64,000 nucleotides of DNA from DASYDU01 sp050248495 (GTDB lineage Bacteria > Planctomycetota > Planctomycetia > Pirellulales > Lacipirellulaceae), in the NCBI GenBank assembly GCA_050248495.1, contig JBFWSG010000024.1, positions 11,353 to 75,352 of the forward strand. Reading direction: 5' to 3'. Shown here one piece after another: positions 50,021 to 58,775 of this stretch. How positions within the stretch are numbered: position 1 is the stretch's first letter; the number at the start of each line of letters is the position of its first letter. The notes under the pieces were generated by a model. That model saw nothing but the letters and a program-made list of their open reading frames with translations. It was not told the origin of the DNA and made no database searches. The translations under genes and the position numbers were made by a program.

Positions 50021-51868
50021 TTAGCCGAGTGGTAGCACCACCTGGAACGTGCTGCCTTTGTCGATTTCGCTTTCCACGGATACGCGGCCGCCGTGCAGGC
50101 GTATCACTTCCTGCACCAGTGCCAGGCCCAGGCCGGTGCCTTTCTGTTCCTGCACCCGTGGATCGTCGCTGCGGAAGAACTTGTCGAACACCTTCGGCAA
50201 TTCGTTCTCCGCGATGCCGACGCCGGTGTCTTCCACGTCGATCTCCAGGTTCTGATCCGTTGCATGGACGCGGAACGCGACGCGGCCGCCGGACGGCGTG
50301 TACTTGACCGCGTTGCCCAGCAGATTCACCAACACCGTGGCGATCTTGTCCTTGTCGATCCGCGGCTCGGGCAGCTTCTCGGCGATCGACACTTCGAAGG
50401 TGAGCCGCTTCTCGTCGATCTGCGGTTTGACCTTGGCGATCACTTCCTTGAGCATGCGATGCAGGTCGGTAACCAGCTTGTTGAGCGAGAGCGAGCCGAC
50501 TTCCATGCTGCTCACGCTGAGCAAATCGTCCACGAACCGTGCCAGCCGCGTCGCTTCGGCGTTGATCGTGTTCAAGAACTGCTTCTGCTGCTCGACGTCG
50601 ATCATGTCGGCCAGGGCCAATGTTTCGGCGTAGGCTTTGATGTTCGCCAGCGGCGTCCGCAGCTCGTGCGTGGCGGTGTCGACGAACGAATCGCGCATCT
50701 CTTCGGCCAGCTTCTGCTGCGTGACGTCCCGGATGATCCAGACGTGGCACTCGTGATGCACACCGCCCACGATGCAGATCGGGTGGCGGGCGACGCGGAC
50801 GACGCGGCGCTGGCCGTCCTCCACGCGGGAAAGCTCCGTGACGACTGGCCGGTCCTTGCTCTCCGCCGACAGCAGCGCGTCGTTCGCGGTGAGCTGCCAG
50901 TTCTCGATCAAGAGGTCGGTCATCTTGGGCGCGCTGCCGGGTCCGTAGTTGGACTCGCTCGCGCCGACGATGTCCTTCATGCCGAGAATGGCCGCCATCG
51001 GCAGATTAGTGTACGTGAGCTGCCCGACGGCATCGGTCGTGGCCACGCCGTCGGGAATACTGTTGAGCACCCCGTCCAGCCGGCCCTGCCGGCCCTTGGC
51101 GAGCGACTGCTGAATCTGCTGTCCCAGTTCGCCCCCCTGGCCGCCCGCTGTCCGCTGCCGGACCACGCGATTCCAACCCATCGCCGCGGCGCCTACGCCC
51201 GTTACCGGGGCGAGCTCGCAGCTCTCGACCGACGGGCTCATCGCCACGCGCGACAGCTGTTGTTCGATGTCCGCAACGGGGCGAACCATTCGGTTCAAGA
51301 GCACGGCGCCGACGACCATGCAGCCGGCCGGACCGAGGATCGCCAGCGGAGCGTGGTGGGCCGCGCTCGACAAATAGGTCCACAGGCTGGGCTGTGCGAC
51401 GCCCAGCACCAGGGTGCCAAACGACTTGTCGCCGGCTTCGAGCGGCGTGCGATACTCATCGATCAGCAGCCCGTGGGGGTCGGTGTATTCGAGCCGCAGC
51501 GTGTCGCCCCATTGCTCGCTGCTGCCTTCCTGCTCTGCGGCCTGCTTGCCAACGAGCGCCGGATCCGAATGGGCGACATAAATCCCCGTCTTCGACAGCA
51601 CCGCGGTGTAGAGCGCGTTCGATTGCGATTTCACCTCCTGCATCAACGGCTGCAATTGGGAATCGCCATGGCGCATGTACTCGCGGGTAAGCCGCGACGA
51701 GGCACGACCCAGCGATCGCAAGCTGGCGCTTTCGCTGCGCGTCTGATTGACCGACCGCGCCACGTAAAACGCACCGGCGGCGAGCCAGACGACTGCCGTC
51801 AAGCCGAACAGCAGGAAATAGGCCGTCACCCGGCGCGGCAAGCGAAGTGTTAGTGCAGGCTGGGTCAT
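50021..51868 (-). CDS. Membrane sensor histidine kinase with PAS domain
   Basis: A 615-residue kinase: helix (about 13-35), periplasmic sensor (about 36-185), second helix (about 188-210) and a HAMP-like stretch. A PAS-like domain (about 268-390, LDGVLNSIPDGVATTD) precedes HisKA with the phospho-acceptor His in DTATHELRTPLANIKAY, and HATPase_c with N box NLLGNAVKYTP, G1 VEDTGVGIAE and G2 GTGLGLALVQE. It probably phosphorylates the receiver encoded just upstream. ATG 51868 is preferred because further upstream codons are unlike coding sequence. Signal unknown. Confidence 0.93.
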   Translation of the reverse strand: MTQPALTLRLPRRVTAYFLLFGLTAVVWLAAGAFYVARSVNQTRSESASLRSLGRASSRLTREYMRHGDSQLQPLMQEVKSQSNALYTAVLSKTGIYVAHSDPALVGKQAAEQEGSSEQWGDTLRLEYTDPHGLLIDEYRTPLEAGDKSFGTLVLGVAQPSLWTYLSSAAHHAPLAILGPAGCMVVGAVLLNRMVRPVADIEQQLSRVAMSPSVESCELAPVTGVGAAAMGWNRVVRQRTAGGQGGELGQQIQQSLAKGRQGRLDGVLNSIPDGVATTDAVGQLTYTNLPMAAILGMKDIVGASESNYGPGSAPKMTDLLIENWQLTANDALLSAESKDRPVVTELSRVEDGQRRVVRVARHPICIVGGVHHECHVWIIRDVTQQKLAEEMRDSFVDTATHELRTPLANIKAYAETLALADMIDVEQQKQFLNTINAEATRLARFVDDLLSVSSMEVGSLSLNKLVTDLHRMLKEVIAKVKPQIDEKRLTFEVSIAEKLPEPRIDKDKIATVLVNLLGNAVKYTPSGGRVAFRVHATDQNLEIDVEDTGVGIAENELPKVFDKFFRSDDPRVQEQKGTGLGLALVQEVIRLHGGRVSVESEIDKGSTFQVVLPLG

Positions 51869-51909
51869 TCGGATTCCGTTCCGAGCCGAGTTGTGACGAG
51901 TACGTGCCG

Positions 51910-52299
51910 CTAGCCGACTTTCGAGGCAAGCGACTCTTCTATGCAAGTCAGTAGTTCGCTGGGGCTGAAAGGCTTGGGCAGTGCCGCCGACATGCCCAGC
52001 CGCTGACGCAGCTTGGCGACGTCGATCTCCATGCACTTAGCCGTGAGCAAAATGAACGGCGTGTGGACGTGATCGGGCATCTCGCGGATGTGCTCGCAGA
52101 GCTGGATGCCCGTCATCTTGGGCATCTGCTGATCGGAGAGCACCAGGTCGTAGCGACCGCGCTGCAAGGCATCGATCGCTTCGCGCCCGTTGCTCACAGC
52201 GGTGACCTGGTAACCGGCCCGCGTGAGGTTGAAGCAAATCACACCCGAGAGCGCGACGTTGTCTTCGACCAGCAGGATTTTGCCTTTGTCGCCGCTCAT
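51910..52299 (-). CDS. Stand-alone response-regulator receiver protein
   Basis: A 129-residue CheY-like receiver: KILLVEDN acidic pocket, phospho-Asp in YDLVLSDQQMPKMTG (about 52), Thr/Ala in ILLTAK and the conserved Lys in LPKPFSPSELL (about 106). There is no output domain, so it must act by protein contact, possibly on the secretion motor or a distant regulator. It lies 41 bases upstream of the kinase gene on the same strand. Confidence 0.92.
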   Translation of the reverse strand: MSGDKGKILLVEDNVALSGVICFNLTRAGYQVTAVSNGREAIDALQRGRYDLVLSDQQMPKMTGIQLCEHIREMPDHVHTPFILLTAKCMEIDVAKLRQRLGMSAALPKPFSPSELLTCIEESLASKVG

Positions 52300-52464
52300 C
52301 TCAAATTCTCGTCCTTGGTCCGTCGTTCGGGTGCTAGCACAACGCAACGCCGAAAAACTCTAGTTCTCCAAAACACGTTTATCGGCCGAGGTCGCCCGCA
52401 ATCTTTTGGTAATCGGAACAATCAACCCAGTCACTATGTCGCCCGTAAGTTGTTCGATCGACGC

Positions 52465-52500
52465 AATTCATGCATCTTGAATGCATTCACTGCATTCATT
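52465..52500. repeat. Direct/inverted gcattca repeat at the GspG gene end
   Basis: The words cattcatgcat, gaatgcattcac and tgcattcatt are packed into 36 bases that run into the GspG stop codon. They are partly palindromic (atgcat), with a period of nine to ten rather than seven. Confidence 0.55.
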
Positions 52501-52933
52501 AGTAGGTGTTGTAGGCGACCGGTGTGTCGCTGTTGTCCGAATCGGAAGAGTTCACGATGAATTCGCCAGTTTGGTAGTCGTATCGCCAGCCGGTCGTAGC
52601 GCCCGCGTTCACCCCAAGTGGCGTTACGCCAGCATTGGTCACGTCAACGTTGGCATTCTTGTTCCCGACGGGACAGGTCGGGAATGTGCCGCGGAGATAG
52701 GGAGTGATCGCCGATTTGAACGTGGCTTCGTTCGTGCCCGGAAAGTCGCCGCCGTTTTCGGCGGCATAGCGCTCGATCGCGTCGCGGACGACGCTTAACG
52801 TTTGCCGCAGACCGTTGTCGGTCGCGGTACCCGAAGTACCGAGCAGCTTCGGCGCGGCGACGGCGGCGAGGATCCCCAGGATCATCACCACGACGACCAA
52901 TTCAACCAGTGTAAAACCCTGACGCTTTTCCAT
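52499..52933 (-). CDS. Major pseudopilin GspG-like
   Basis: A 144-residue prepilin with a short leader MEKRQG, cleavage before F, and FTLVELVVVVMILGILAAVA (Glu+5). The remainder fits the small GspG fold with a C-terminal DYQTGEFIVNSSDSDNSD loop that may bind calcium. As the major pseudopilin it should build the filament extended by the encoded GspE/GspF motor. It heads the long reverse-strand block, with a 199-base gap to the receiver gene. Confidence 0.92.
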   Translation of the reverse strand: MEKRQGFTLVELVVVVMILGILAAVAAPKLLGTSGTATDNGLRQTLSVVRDAIERYAAENGGDFPGTNEATFKSAITPYLRGTFPTCPVGNKNANVDVTNAGVTPLGVNAGATTGWRYDYQTGEFIVNSSDSDNSDTPVAYNTY

Positions 52934-53377
52934 CTCAATAGTCCCCCAACGAACTAAAATCTGACCCAGCTTTGCCTAACAACGTTTTGCCTCGATTTTC
53001 ACCGCCGGAGACGGCGAGTGGCGTGAATGCGCCAGCCACTTCTCGCTGATAGGCGTTTTTCTGCCCTCATGGGAACCGTAGCTTGCGAAATGTTTTCGCG
53101 ATAAAGATTCCACCGGAAAATTGGCCGAACCGCCGGGTGTTCGGACGCGGCGTAGCTCGATTGAGGGATCGTTGTCCGCCCTGCCGCGACTTCCTGGCGA
53201 CTTTGTTTCCGCACGACGCGTTGCATTCGCCACAAGTGACAACATCGCTACATTCGCCAGGAAAATCCTTGCCCGCGGCATGCGCATATCCGCGAGGAAT
53301 TGCCGCGCGGCGAAGTGTTTCGAGCTATGTTTCCAATAGTTCCATCGGAGGGGCAAATCGTTTCTACTTCTACCGCG
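52934..53377. other. Divergent intergenic region between GspG and minor pseudopilin operon
   Basis: A 444-base gap separating two divergently transcribed parts of the same secretion locus. It presumably holds both promoters, but no strong -35/-10 pair or operator palindrome could be fixed by eye. No gene is supported in it. Confidence 0.5.
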
Positions 53378-53914
53378 ATGCGCATCTCGCTGCTTGTGTT
53401 CGACGCGTCGATTCGGCAGCACACCCGAGTGCGGCGATCGTCGCGCGCGGATCGCGCAGGGTTGGCCGGCTTCACGATCATGGAACTGGTCGTGGTGTTG
53501 CTGGTGATGGGTATCGTCGCCGCGATCGCGACGCCCAGCTTCTACGTGTCGCTGCAGTATCACGAGTTGGAAACGGCGGCCCGGAGGGTCGTGCTCGACC
53601 TGGAACAAGCCCGGCACACCGCCCAGGTCAAAAGTCAAACGCAAACGCTGACATTCACTTCGGCAACGACGTACTCGCTGTCGGCGGGCGTTGCCAGTCT
53701 GAAGAGCAAAGGCGAGACGTACCAGGTAAAACTTGCCAGCACTCCATATGAATTGGACGGTGTGACTCTGAATCTCGGCGGTGCCACGGCGATTTCGTTC
53801 GACGGCTACGGCAGCACGACGACCAGCGGCACAATCGTGCTCGCGCGCGGCGATCGTACGCGGACCTTGACGCTCAACGGACCCTCCGGCACGATTTCCT
53901 ACAGCGATCCATGA
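53378..53914 (+). CDS. Minor pseudopilin, GspH/FimT type
   Basis: A 178-residue prepilin with a long leader (about 34 residues) ending in GLAG, cleavage before FTIMELVVVLLVMGIVAAIA (Glu+5), then a GspH-type beta domain. Minor pseudopilins prime filament assembly at the tip. ATG 53378 is chosen; ATG 53327 in frame would lengthen the leader further. The stop overlaps the next ATG as ATGA. Confidence 0.85.
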   Translation: MRISLLVFDASIRQHTRVRRSSRADRAGLAGFTIMELVVVLLVMGIVAAIATPSFYVSLQYHELETAARRVVLDLEQARHTAQVKSQTQTLTFTSATTYSLSAGVASLKSKGETYQVKLASTPYELDGVTLNLGGATAISFDGYGSTTTSGTIVLARGDRTRTLTLNGPSGTISYSDP

Positions 53915-55578
53915 GTGGGACGATGCGGCAGGCAATCCACCCAATCCGATGTCGGCGCCGCGGTCACACCCTGGTCGAGCTGATGACCGCTGCCGTGTCG
54001 AGTGGCATGCTGCTGGCCGGACTGGGGTCCGTGATGCTGATTGCCAACCAAGTCGCCAACACGCCCGTCGCGTCAGCCGAACGCGTTGCCGCCGCCAAGG
54101 CCGTCAGCGACCTGGCCAACGATTTGCGCTATTCGACGTTTCTGATCGCGCGAACCTCCCACGCGTTGGAGTTCGTCGTCGCCGACCGCAACAACGACGG
54201 TTCGGGCGAACGGATTCGCTACGAGTGGTCGGGCGTACCGGGAGCGCCCCTCTTGAAGACGACCAACGGCGGCACGCCCGTCGCTGTCGTGAATTCAGTG
54301 CAGGACTTCCAGTTGACCACTTCCACGACGGCGGAAACGACTTCCTACAACGCCAACGTGGATTCGGCGGAAACCATGCTGACCGGTTACACGGTCTCGC
54401 CGTCGAGCTCGGTTTACGACATCACGCCGACCAGCTTCTTCGCACAGCGGCTCGATCCAGCCTCATTTTCGGGCGCGCCCGCGGGCGCAACGGCCTGGAA
54501 CGCGACCCGCGTCGAATTCGTCGCGCAAAAGCAGGGGGACGGCGAGACGCTCCGCGTGCAGGTTTGCAGTGCCGGGGATCCCGCGAACCGGCCGACGGGC
54601 GAGGTGCTCGGCGAAACAACGATTCTGGAAGACACGATGGCCGGCGGTCTCGCGTGGCGCACGCTGAATTTCCCCAGCCCGATCCGCGGGCTCGCGCTGC
54701 ACCGTCCCTACAGCCTCGTGTGGCGTGGCACCAGCGGCGAATCAGGCACATCCGCCCGGCTCGCCCGCGACACGACTGCCACGACGGGCACCAGCCAATC
54801 TAGCGACGCCGGCGCGACTTGGAACTATGTCGCGCCCCAATGCGTTTACTATCGCCTCTACGGCACTTATACGTCGCCGGGCACAGCCGTCAACGTCACC
54901 CGCAACTACGCCACGCGAGTGGGGGCCAGTTTGCAGACTGGCGACTCGGCGCCGTCGCGGATCGACGCCAGCGTGCCCCTCTTGAACCGTCCGGAATTGC
55001 TGGCGGCCTATTGGCGCGCGGATTTTGACTCCAATCCAACGACGATCGACCTGACGCGCGACGGCACCAACGACTGGACCATGGCCGGCGGCGCGAGCTT
55101 CAACAACGGTTCGCTGGTCGCCGGCATGTGGCAGTCGAACGGCTCGCTCGAATCGCGCCCCAAGAACAACTTCACGACCGCCACGATCGTCGAGGCCCGC
55201 TGCCGCAACACGGGCGTCGGCGGAAACGGCGCCGAACTGAAGATTCAAGTCGATCGGCAGGCGGGCACCCATGCCCCGCTAATTGTCCGCGTCCAACGTC
55301 AGGCGGACGGCTCCCAGACACTTACGTTGTACGGCAAATCGAACGACGCGACCGAGGTCAAGCTCTGCGAGCGCAAAAATCTTGCCAACGACTTCGTCCG
55401 CTATCGACTGACGATCCTGCCGGCGAACAATCTGGTCAACCTGTCGATCAACGACCAGAACGAAGGCACGTACACCTATTCAACTTTCGCGCCCACGAAC
55501 GACGATCGTTTCCTGACGTTCTGCGCCAACACCAGTACCGCCGAGTACGACTATGTGGAAATGCGCGTCGCAGAATAG
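53911..55578 (+). CDS. Large PilW/GspJ-like minor pilin with C-terminal lectin-like domain
   Basis: A 555-residue prepilin-type protein. The leader ends RRRG, then HTLVELMTAAVSSGMLLAGL: the first mature residue is His instead of Phe, with Glu+5 kept. Residues 35-160 look like a minor pilin body. Residues 170-310 and 360-555 are beta-rich and Thr/Ser/Asn-rich; the last part (WRADFDSNPTTIDLTRDGTN onward, ending YDYVEMRV) resembles LamG/concanavalin-like jelly rolls. This suggests a tip adhesin. The function is inferred. Confidence 0.78.
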   Translation: MSGTMRQAIHPIRCRRRGHTLVELMTAAVSSGMLLAGLGSVMLIANQVANTPVASAERVAAAKAVSDLANDLRYSTFLIARTSHALEFVVADRNNDGSGERIRYEWSGVPGAPLLKTTNGGTPVAVVNSVQDFQLTTSTTAETTSYNANVDSAETMLTGYTVSPSSSVYDITPTSFFAQRLDPASFSGAPAGATAWNATRVEFVAQKQGDGETLRVQVCSAGDPANRPTGEVLGETTILEDTMAGGLAWRTLNFPSPIRGLALHRPYSLVWRGTSGESGTSARLARDTTATTGTSQSSDAGATWNYVAPQCVYYRLYGTYTSPGTAVNVTRNYATRVGASLQTGDSAPSRIDASVPLLNRPELLAAYWRADFDSNPTTIDLTRDGTNDWTMAGGASFNNGSLVAGMWQSNGSLESRPKNNFTTATIVEARCRNTGVGGNGAELKIQVDRQAGTHAPLIVRVQRQADGSQTLTLYGKSNDATEVKLCERKNLANDFVRYRLTILPANNLVNLSINDQNEGTYTYSTFAPTNDDRFLTFCANTSTAEYDYVEMRVAE

Positions 55579-55594
55579 TCGCCCTCGCACGGCA

Positions 55595-56173
55595 GTGGGG
55601 TGGCATGCCTTCGCCGCATCGCGGCGTAGTCATGATCGTGTCCCGTCGACACATGCTCATGCGGCTGCGCCGCGAGAGCCTGCCACGCGGCGCCGCGGGC
55701 TGACGCTGATGGAAGTCGTGATCTCGACGTTAATCGTCGGCATGATGACCGTCGCCGCGCTGAGCGGCCTCGGTTCCGCGACTCGCTCGGGCCAATTGGC
55801 GGGAAATCGAGGCATCGCGCATGGCCTGGCCGACGATTTGATGAGCGAGATTCTCAACGCAGCCTACAGCGACCCCAGCGGCACGGCCGTCTTCGGCCTG
55901 GAAACGGGGGAAGCCGCGCCGCGCACCAATTTCGACGACATCGACGACTTCAACGGCTGGAACCAGAAGCCGCCCAAAGCCGCCAATGGCACGACGATCG
56001 CCAATCGCGCCGATTTCCGGCAGCGCGTTACGGTGGAAAAGGTTTCGCCGTCGAATCCGACGTCGGTTGTCGCCGGGTCCGACCAGGGCGCCAAGCGGAT
56101 CACCGTCATCATCGAGTGCGACGACGTCGAGCTGGCCACCCGGTGCGCGGTCGTGACCGATTCGACGGAATAG
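55595..56173 (+). CDS. Minor pseudopilin, PilV/GspI type
   Basis: A prepilin with the motif RRRGLTLMEVVISTLIVGMM: cleavage after G, first mature residue Leu, Glu+5 present. The body (about 100 residues) is small, as in GspI/PilV. The start is uncertain: no ATG lies in frame between the previous stop and the motif, so GTG 55595 is proposed. That leader of about 34 residues is encoded by a repeat-like stretch (55599-55686). It ends 18 bases before the next gene. Confidence 0.78.
   Translation: MGWHAFAASRRSHDRVPSTHAHAAAPREPATRRRGLTLMEVVISTLIVGMMTVAALSGLGSATRSGQLAGNRGIAHGLADDLMSEILNAAYSDPSGTAVFGLETGEAAPRTNFDDIDDFNGWNQKPPKAANGTTIANRADFRQRVTVEKVSPSNPTSVVAGSDQGAKRITVIIECDDVELATRCAVVTDSTE
55599..55686. 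repeat. Repeat-like inverted sequence covering the pseudopilin leader
   Basis: Short arms gtggca / tgccac (55600-55605 and 55681-55686) enclose gccgcatcgcggcg and gcggctgcgccgcg, which are partly complementary. It looks like an intergenic mobile-type palindrome that has become leader-coding sequence. Confidence 0.35.
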
Positions 56174-56191
56174 AGACGACCCGGAGTTCCC

Positions 56192-57976
56192 ATGCCGATA
56201 CCACGGACCAATTCACAGCGCCGCGGCAGCGTGTACCTGGCGGTGTTGGCAACATCGATGATCGCCGGTGTGTTGGCGTTTTCGGCTCTGGCACTGCAGC
56301 GGGTCCAGAATCGGATGCTCGGCGCGTCGGCGGAAATCCACCAAGCCCAGCTCAACGCCGAAGCGGCCATCCAGATGGGACTGCTCGCCATCAAGAGCGA
56401 TCCCAATTGGCGCAGCAGCAATCCGCACGGCAACTGGTTCGTCGACCGCGATCTCGGCGCTGGCACGTGCACGCTCTCGGTCACCGATCCGATCGACGCG
56501 AATCTTGCCGACAGCGCGACGGAGCCGATCTTGATGACCGGTATCGGCACGGCCGGCCAGGCGGTGCAGCGCGTGGTGCGAACCGTCGATGCCTATCCAA
56601 AAGCGCTCGAATGCCTGCGTTCGAGCATCGCCGCCGGCGGAGACATCTCCTTGAGCGGCTGCGCGCTGCGGGCCAGCAACTCGGGGGTAATAACGGCGAA
56701 CACGATCGCGGCGAGCGGCGGCAACATCTATGGACGGGTGCAGGCCACATCGATCAGCGGCGGCACGTACCGGAATTCGACCACACAGGTCCCGGCTGCG
56801 GACTTGCCGACGATGCCCGATTGGTCGACCGTGTTCGACTACTACAGGAATAATGGCACGGAGATTCCGATTACGTTTGTCGACAGTTCGATGGGGAATC
56901 TGGTCCGCAACGGCAGTTTTTCGGTGAATGATAGCTACTGGACCGGGACCCCGACCGGCGCCCCCGCCGCCACGATTACCCGCACGACATCGCTGGGGAC
57001 CTACCGCACGGGCGCCGGCGGCTTGCGAGTTTCCAGCCGTGCCGCTTGGAACGCCGGCGCTGCGCAGCCGTTCGACGCGTATGTCAAAGGTGGCCAATCC
57101 TATCAGATCACGGCGTACATCAATCACCTAAGCATCAACTTGCTGAGAAACTTCCGGGTTCGCATCGTGACCAAAGGCACAGGCTCGTCCGAGACGACGG
57201 CAAGCAGCAGCGACATTACCGTGCTGGGCGTTCCCCTGACTTTCCTGCCGATCACGGCGACCGTGACGGCGCCCGCCTGGAGCGGCGACTTGGAGTATGC
57301 GTATGTCATCGTTTCCGGCGGCACATCGAACACCGGAGACTTCTACGTCGACGACGTAACGATCCAAGACACGTCGACCGGACGGTTCATCTTTCGCGAA
57401 ACGCTTGGACCGGGGGTAAATTCCGTCGGCGGCTCCGCTAACGCCCAGGGGCTCTATTGGATCGACTGCCAGGGCAATCGCATTGTGATCGAGCGCTCCC
57501 GGATCAAAGGCACGCTGCTTCTAATTAATCCCGGCGCCGGTTCGATGATCGGCTCCGGACCGATCAACTGGTCTCCCTCGATCTCCGGTTATCCGGCGCT
57601 GATGGTCGACGCCGATACGGCTGCGAACGCCGATTTCACAATCGCCGCCACGAATCGACCGCTCAGCGAGGGCGACGACGGCGTCAACTACAATCCGGCC
57701 GGCATGAGCCACGAAGTGTTTGGCACCGATTCCGACCTGGCGGACACTTATCCGTCGGAGATTCAGGGGCTGATCCTCGTGCGCGACGACCTCACGTTTC
57801 AAAACAACTCTCTGGTGCGCGGCTCAGTGATCGTCGGCGACCAAATCACCGCCACGTCGGGCAGCCTCGACGATGACTTCCGGCCGGATGCGCTCTACAG
57901 CCCACCGCCCGGCCTAACCGACACGCCCAAGCACCTCACGCGGCCCCTCTCAATGCGAAAGCTGGTCGGGCCGTAG
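56192..57976 (+). CDS. Large PilX/GspK-like minor pilin with carbohydrate-binding-like insertion
   Basis: A 594-residue protein with an N-terminal RRGSVYLAVLATSMIAGVLAF segment, like PilX/GspK (class III pilin signal lacking Glu+5), then a bundle of helices. Residues about 232-395 form a beta-jelly-roll-like insertion (MGNLVRNGSFSVNDSYWTG ... FYVDDVTIQDTSTG) similar to CBM4/9-type carbohydrate-binding modules. The C-terminal 190 residues carry repeats of the LLLINPG and LILVRDDLTFQNN type. Probably a tip subunit that contacts sugars; that role is inferred. Last gene of the forward minor-pilin operon. Confidence 0.8.
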   Translation: MPIPRTNSQRRGSVYLAVLATSMIAGVLAFSALALQRVQNRMLGASAEIHQAQLNAEAAIQMGLLAIKSDPNWRSSNPHGNWFVDRDLGAGTCTLSVTDPIDANLADSATEPILMTGIGTAGQAVQRVVRTVDAYPKALECLRSSIAAGGDISLSGCALRASNSGVITANTIAASGGNIYGRVQATSISGGTYRNSTTQVPAADLPTMPDWSTVFDYYRNNGTEIPITFVDSSMGNLVRNGSFSVNDSYWTGTPTGAPAATITRTTSLGTYRTGAGGLRVSSRAAWNAGAAQPFDAYVKGGQSYQITAYINHLSINLLRNFRVRIVTKGTGSSETTASSSDITVLGVPLTFLPITATVTAPAWSGDLEYAYVIVSGGTSNTGDFYVDDVTIQDTSTGRFIFRETLGPGVNSVGGSANAQGLYWIDCQGNRIVIERSRIKGTLLLINPGAGSMIGSGPINWSPSISGYPALMVDADTAANADFTIAATNRPLSEGDDGVNYNPAGMSHEVFGTDSDLADTYPSEIQGLILVRDDLTFQNNSLVRGSVIVGDQITATSGSLDDDFRPDALYSPPPGLTDTPKHLTRPLSMRKLVGP

Positions 57977-57978
57977 TT

Positions 57979-58186
57979 GGTGTCAGTCATTGGTTGTCAG
58001 TTGTTAGAGCCAGTTACAGAACCGGTGTGCCGCTCATGAATGCAGTGAATTCGCCAGGAGACTTGCTTGCGTTGCGGTCGCGAGCGGGGTTCTGTTTCTG
58101 GTTCTAGTTGTCAGTTGATAGTGGCGGAGGGGACCGTCACAATGCATTTGAGTCACGACTGACCACTAACTACCAGCTACTGACTG
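57979..58186. repeat. Nested heptad-repeat element downstream of the minor pilin operon
   Basis: gtcagt/ttgtcag words at 57979-58003 and 58108-58117 face actgacc/ctactgac words at 58157-58186. A second nested pair agagccagttacagaacc (58006-58023) and ggttctgtttctggttct (58088-58105) lies inside. It fills most of the 223-base gap to the NUDIX gene. Confidence 0.8.
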
Positions 58187-58199
58187 CGCACCACTTCCA

Positions 58200-58775
58200 T
58201 TGCACCGCCGACCACTGTTAAATCTGCTCGAGTGCTATCGCCACGCGTTTCCTAGTGAGACGGACGTGGTCGATCGCATCGTCGCACTGGTCGAAGCGCA
58301 CGCCGACTGCTTCGAGCGGACTTGCCGTCCCGGCCACATCACGGGCGCTGCCTGGATCGTGTCCGCCGACCGCCACCGCTGCCTCCTGACCCACCATCGC
58401 AAGCTCGACCGCTGGCTGCAGCTGGGCGGCCACGCCGATGGCGAGACTCAAATCGAAGAGGTCGCGCTCCGCGAAGCCCGCGAGGAGTCGGGCCTGGCGA
58501 GCTTCAACATTGTGCCGATCGCCGGGGCGCTACTGCCGCTGGACCTCGACGTGCACCAGATTCCGGCCCGCTTCGACGTGGCGGGCAATCTCATTGAAGA
58601 CGCCCACGAACACCACGACGTTCGTTTTCTGCTCATCGCCCACCCGGGCCAGGAAATCGCAGCCAGCGACGAGTCGCACGAAATCGGCTGGTTCACCAGC
58701 GAAGAAGTGCTGCGGCTCACTAGCGAAGAGAGCGTGCTGCGGATGCTCTACAAGGCGGCGGCGATTTTGGATTAA
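58200..58775 (+). CDS. NUDIX hydrolase
   Basis: A 191-residue NUDIX protein with a complete box GGHADGETQIEEVALREAREESGL, here given in parts: G(76)..E(81), REAREE (about 92-97) and SGL. The family cleaves nucleoside-diphosphate-linked compounds with Mg2+. The substrate is unknown. The start is TTG 58200, immediately after a heptad-repeat element; no in-frame ATG precedes the box with a credible leader. The stop overlaps the tail of the convergent glycosylase pseudogene by four bases. Confidence 0.85.
   Translation: MHRRPLLNLLECYRHAFPSETDVVDRIVALVEAHADCFERTCRPGHITGAAWIVSADRHRCLLTHHRKLDRWLQLGGHADGETQIEEVALREAREESGLASFNIVPIAGALLPLDLDVHQIPARFDVAGNLIEDAHEHHDVRFLLIAHPGQEIAASDESHEIGWFTSEEVLRLTSEESVLRMLYKAAAILD

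Noticed and set aside
50093..51853. A 586-codon forward open frame opposite the histidine kinase
   Set aside because: Shadow frame; all kinase boxes are on the reverse strand.
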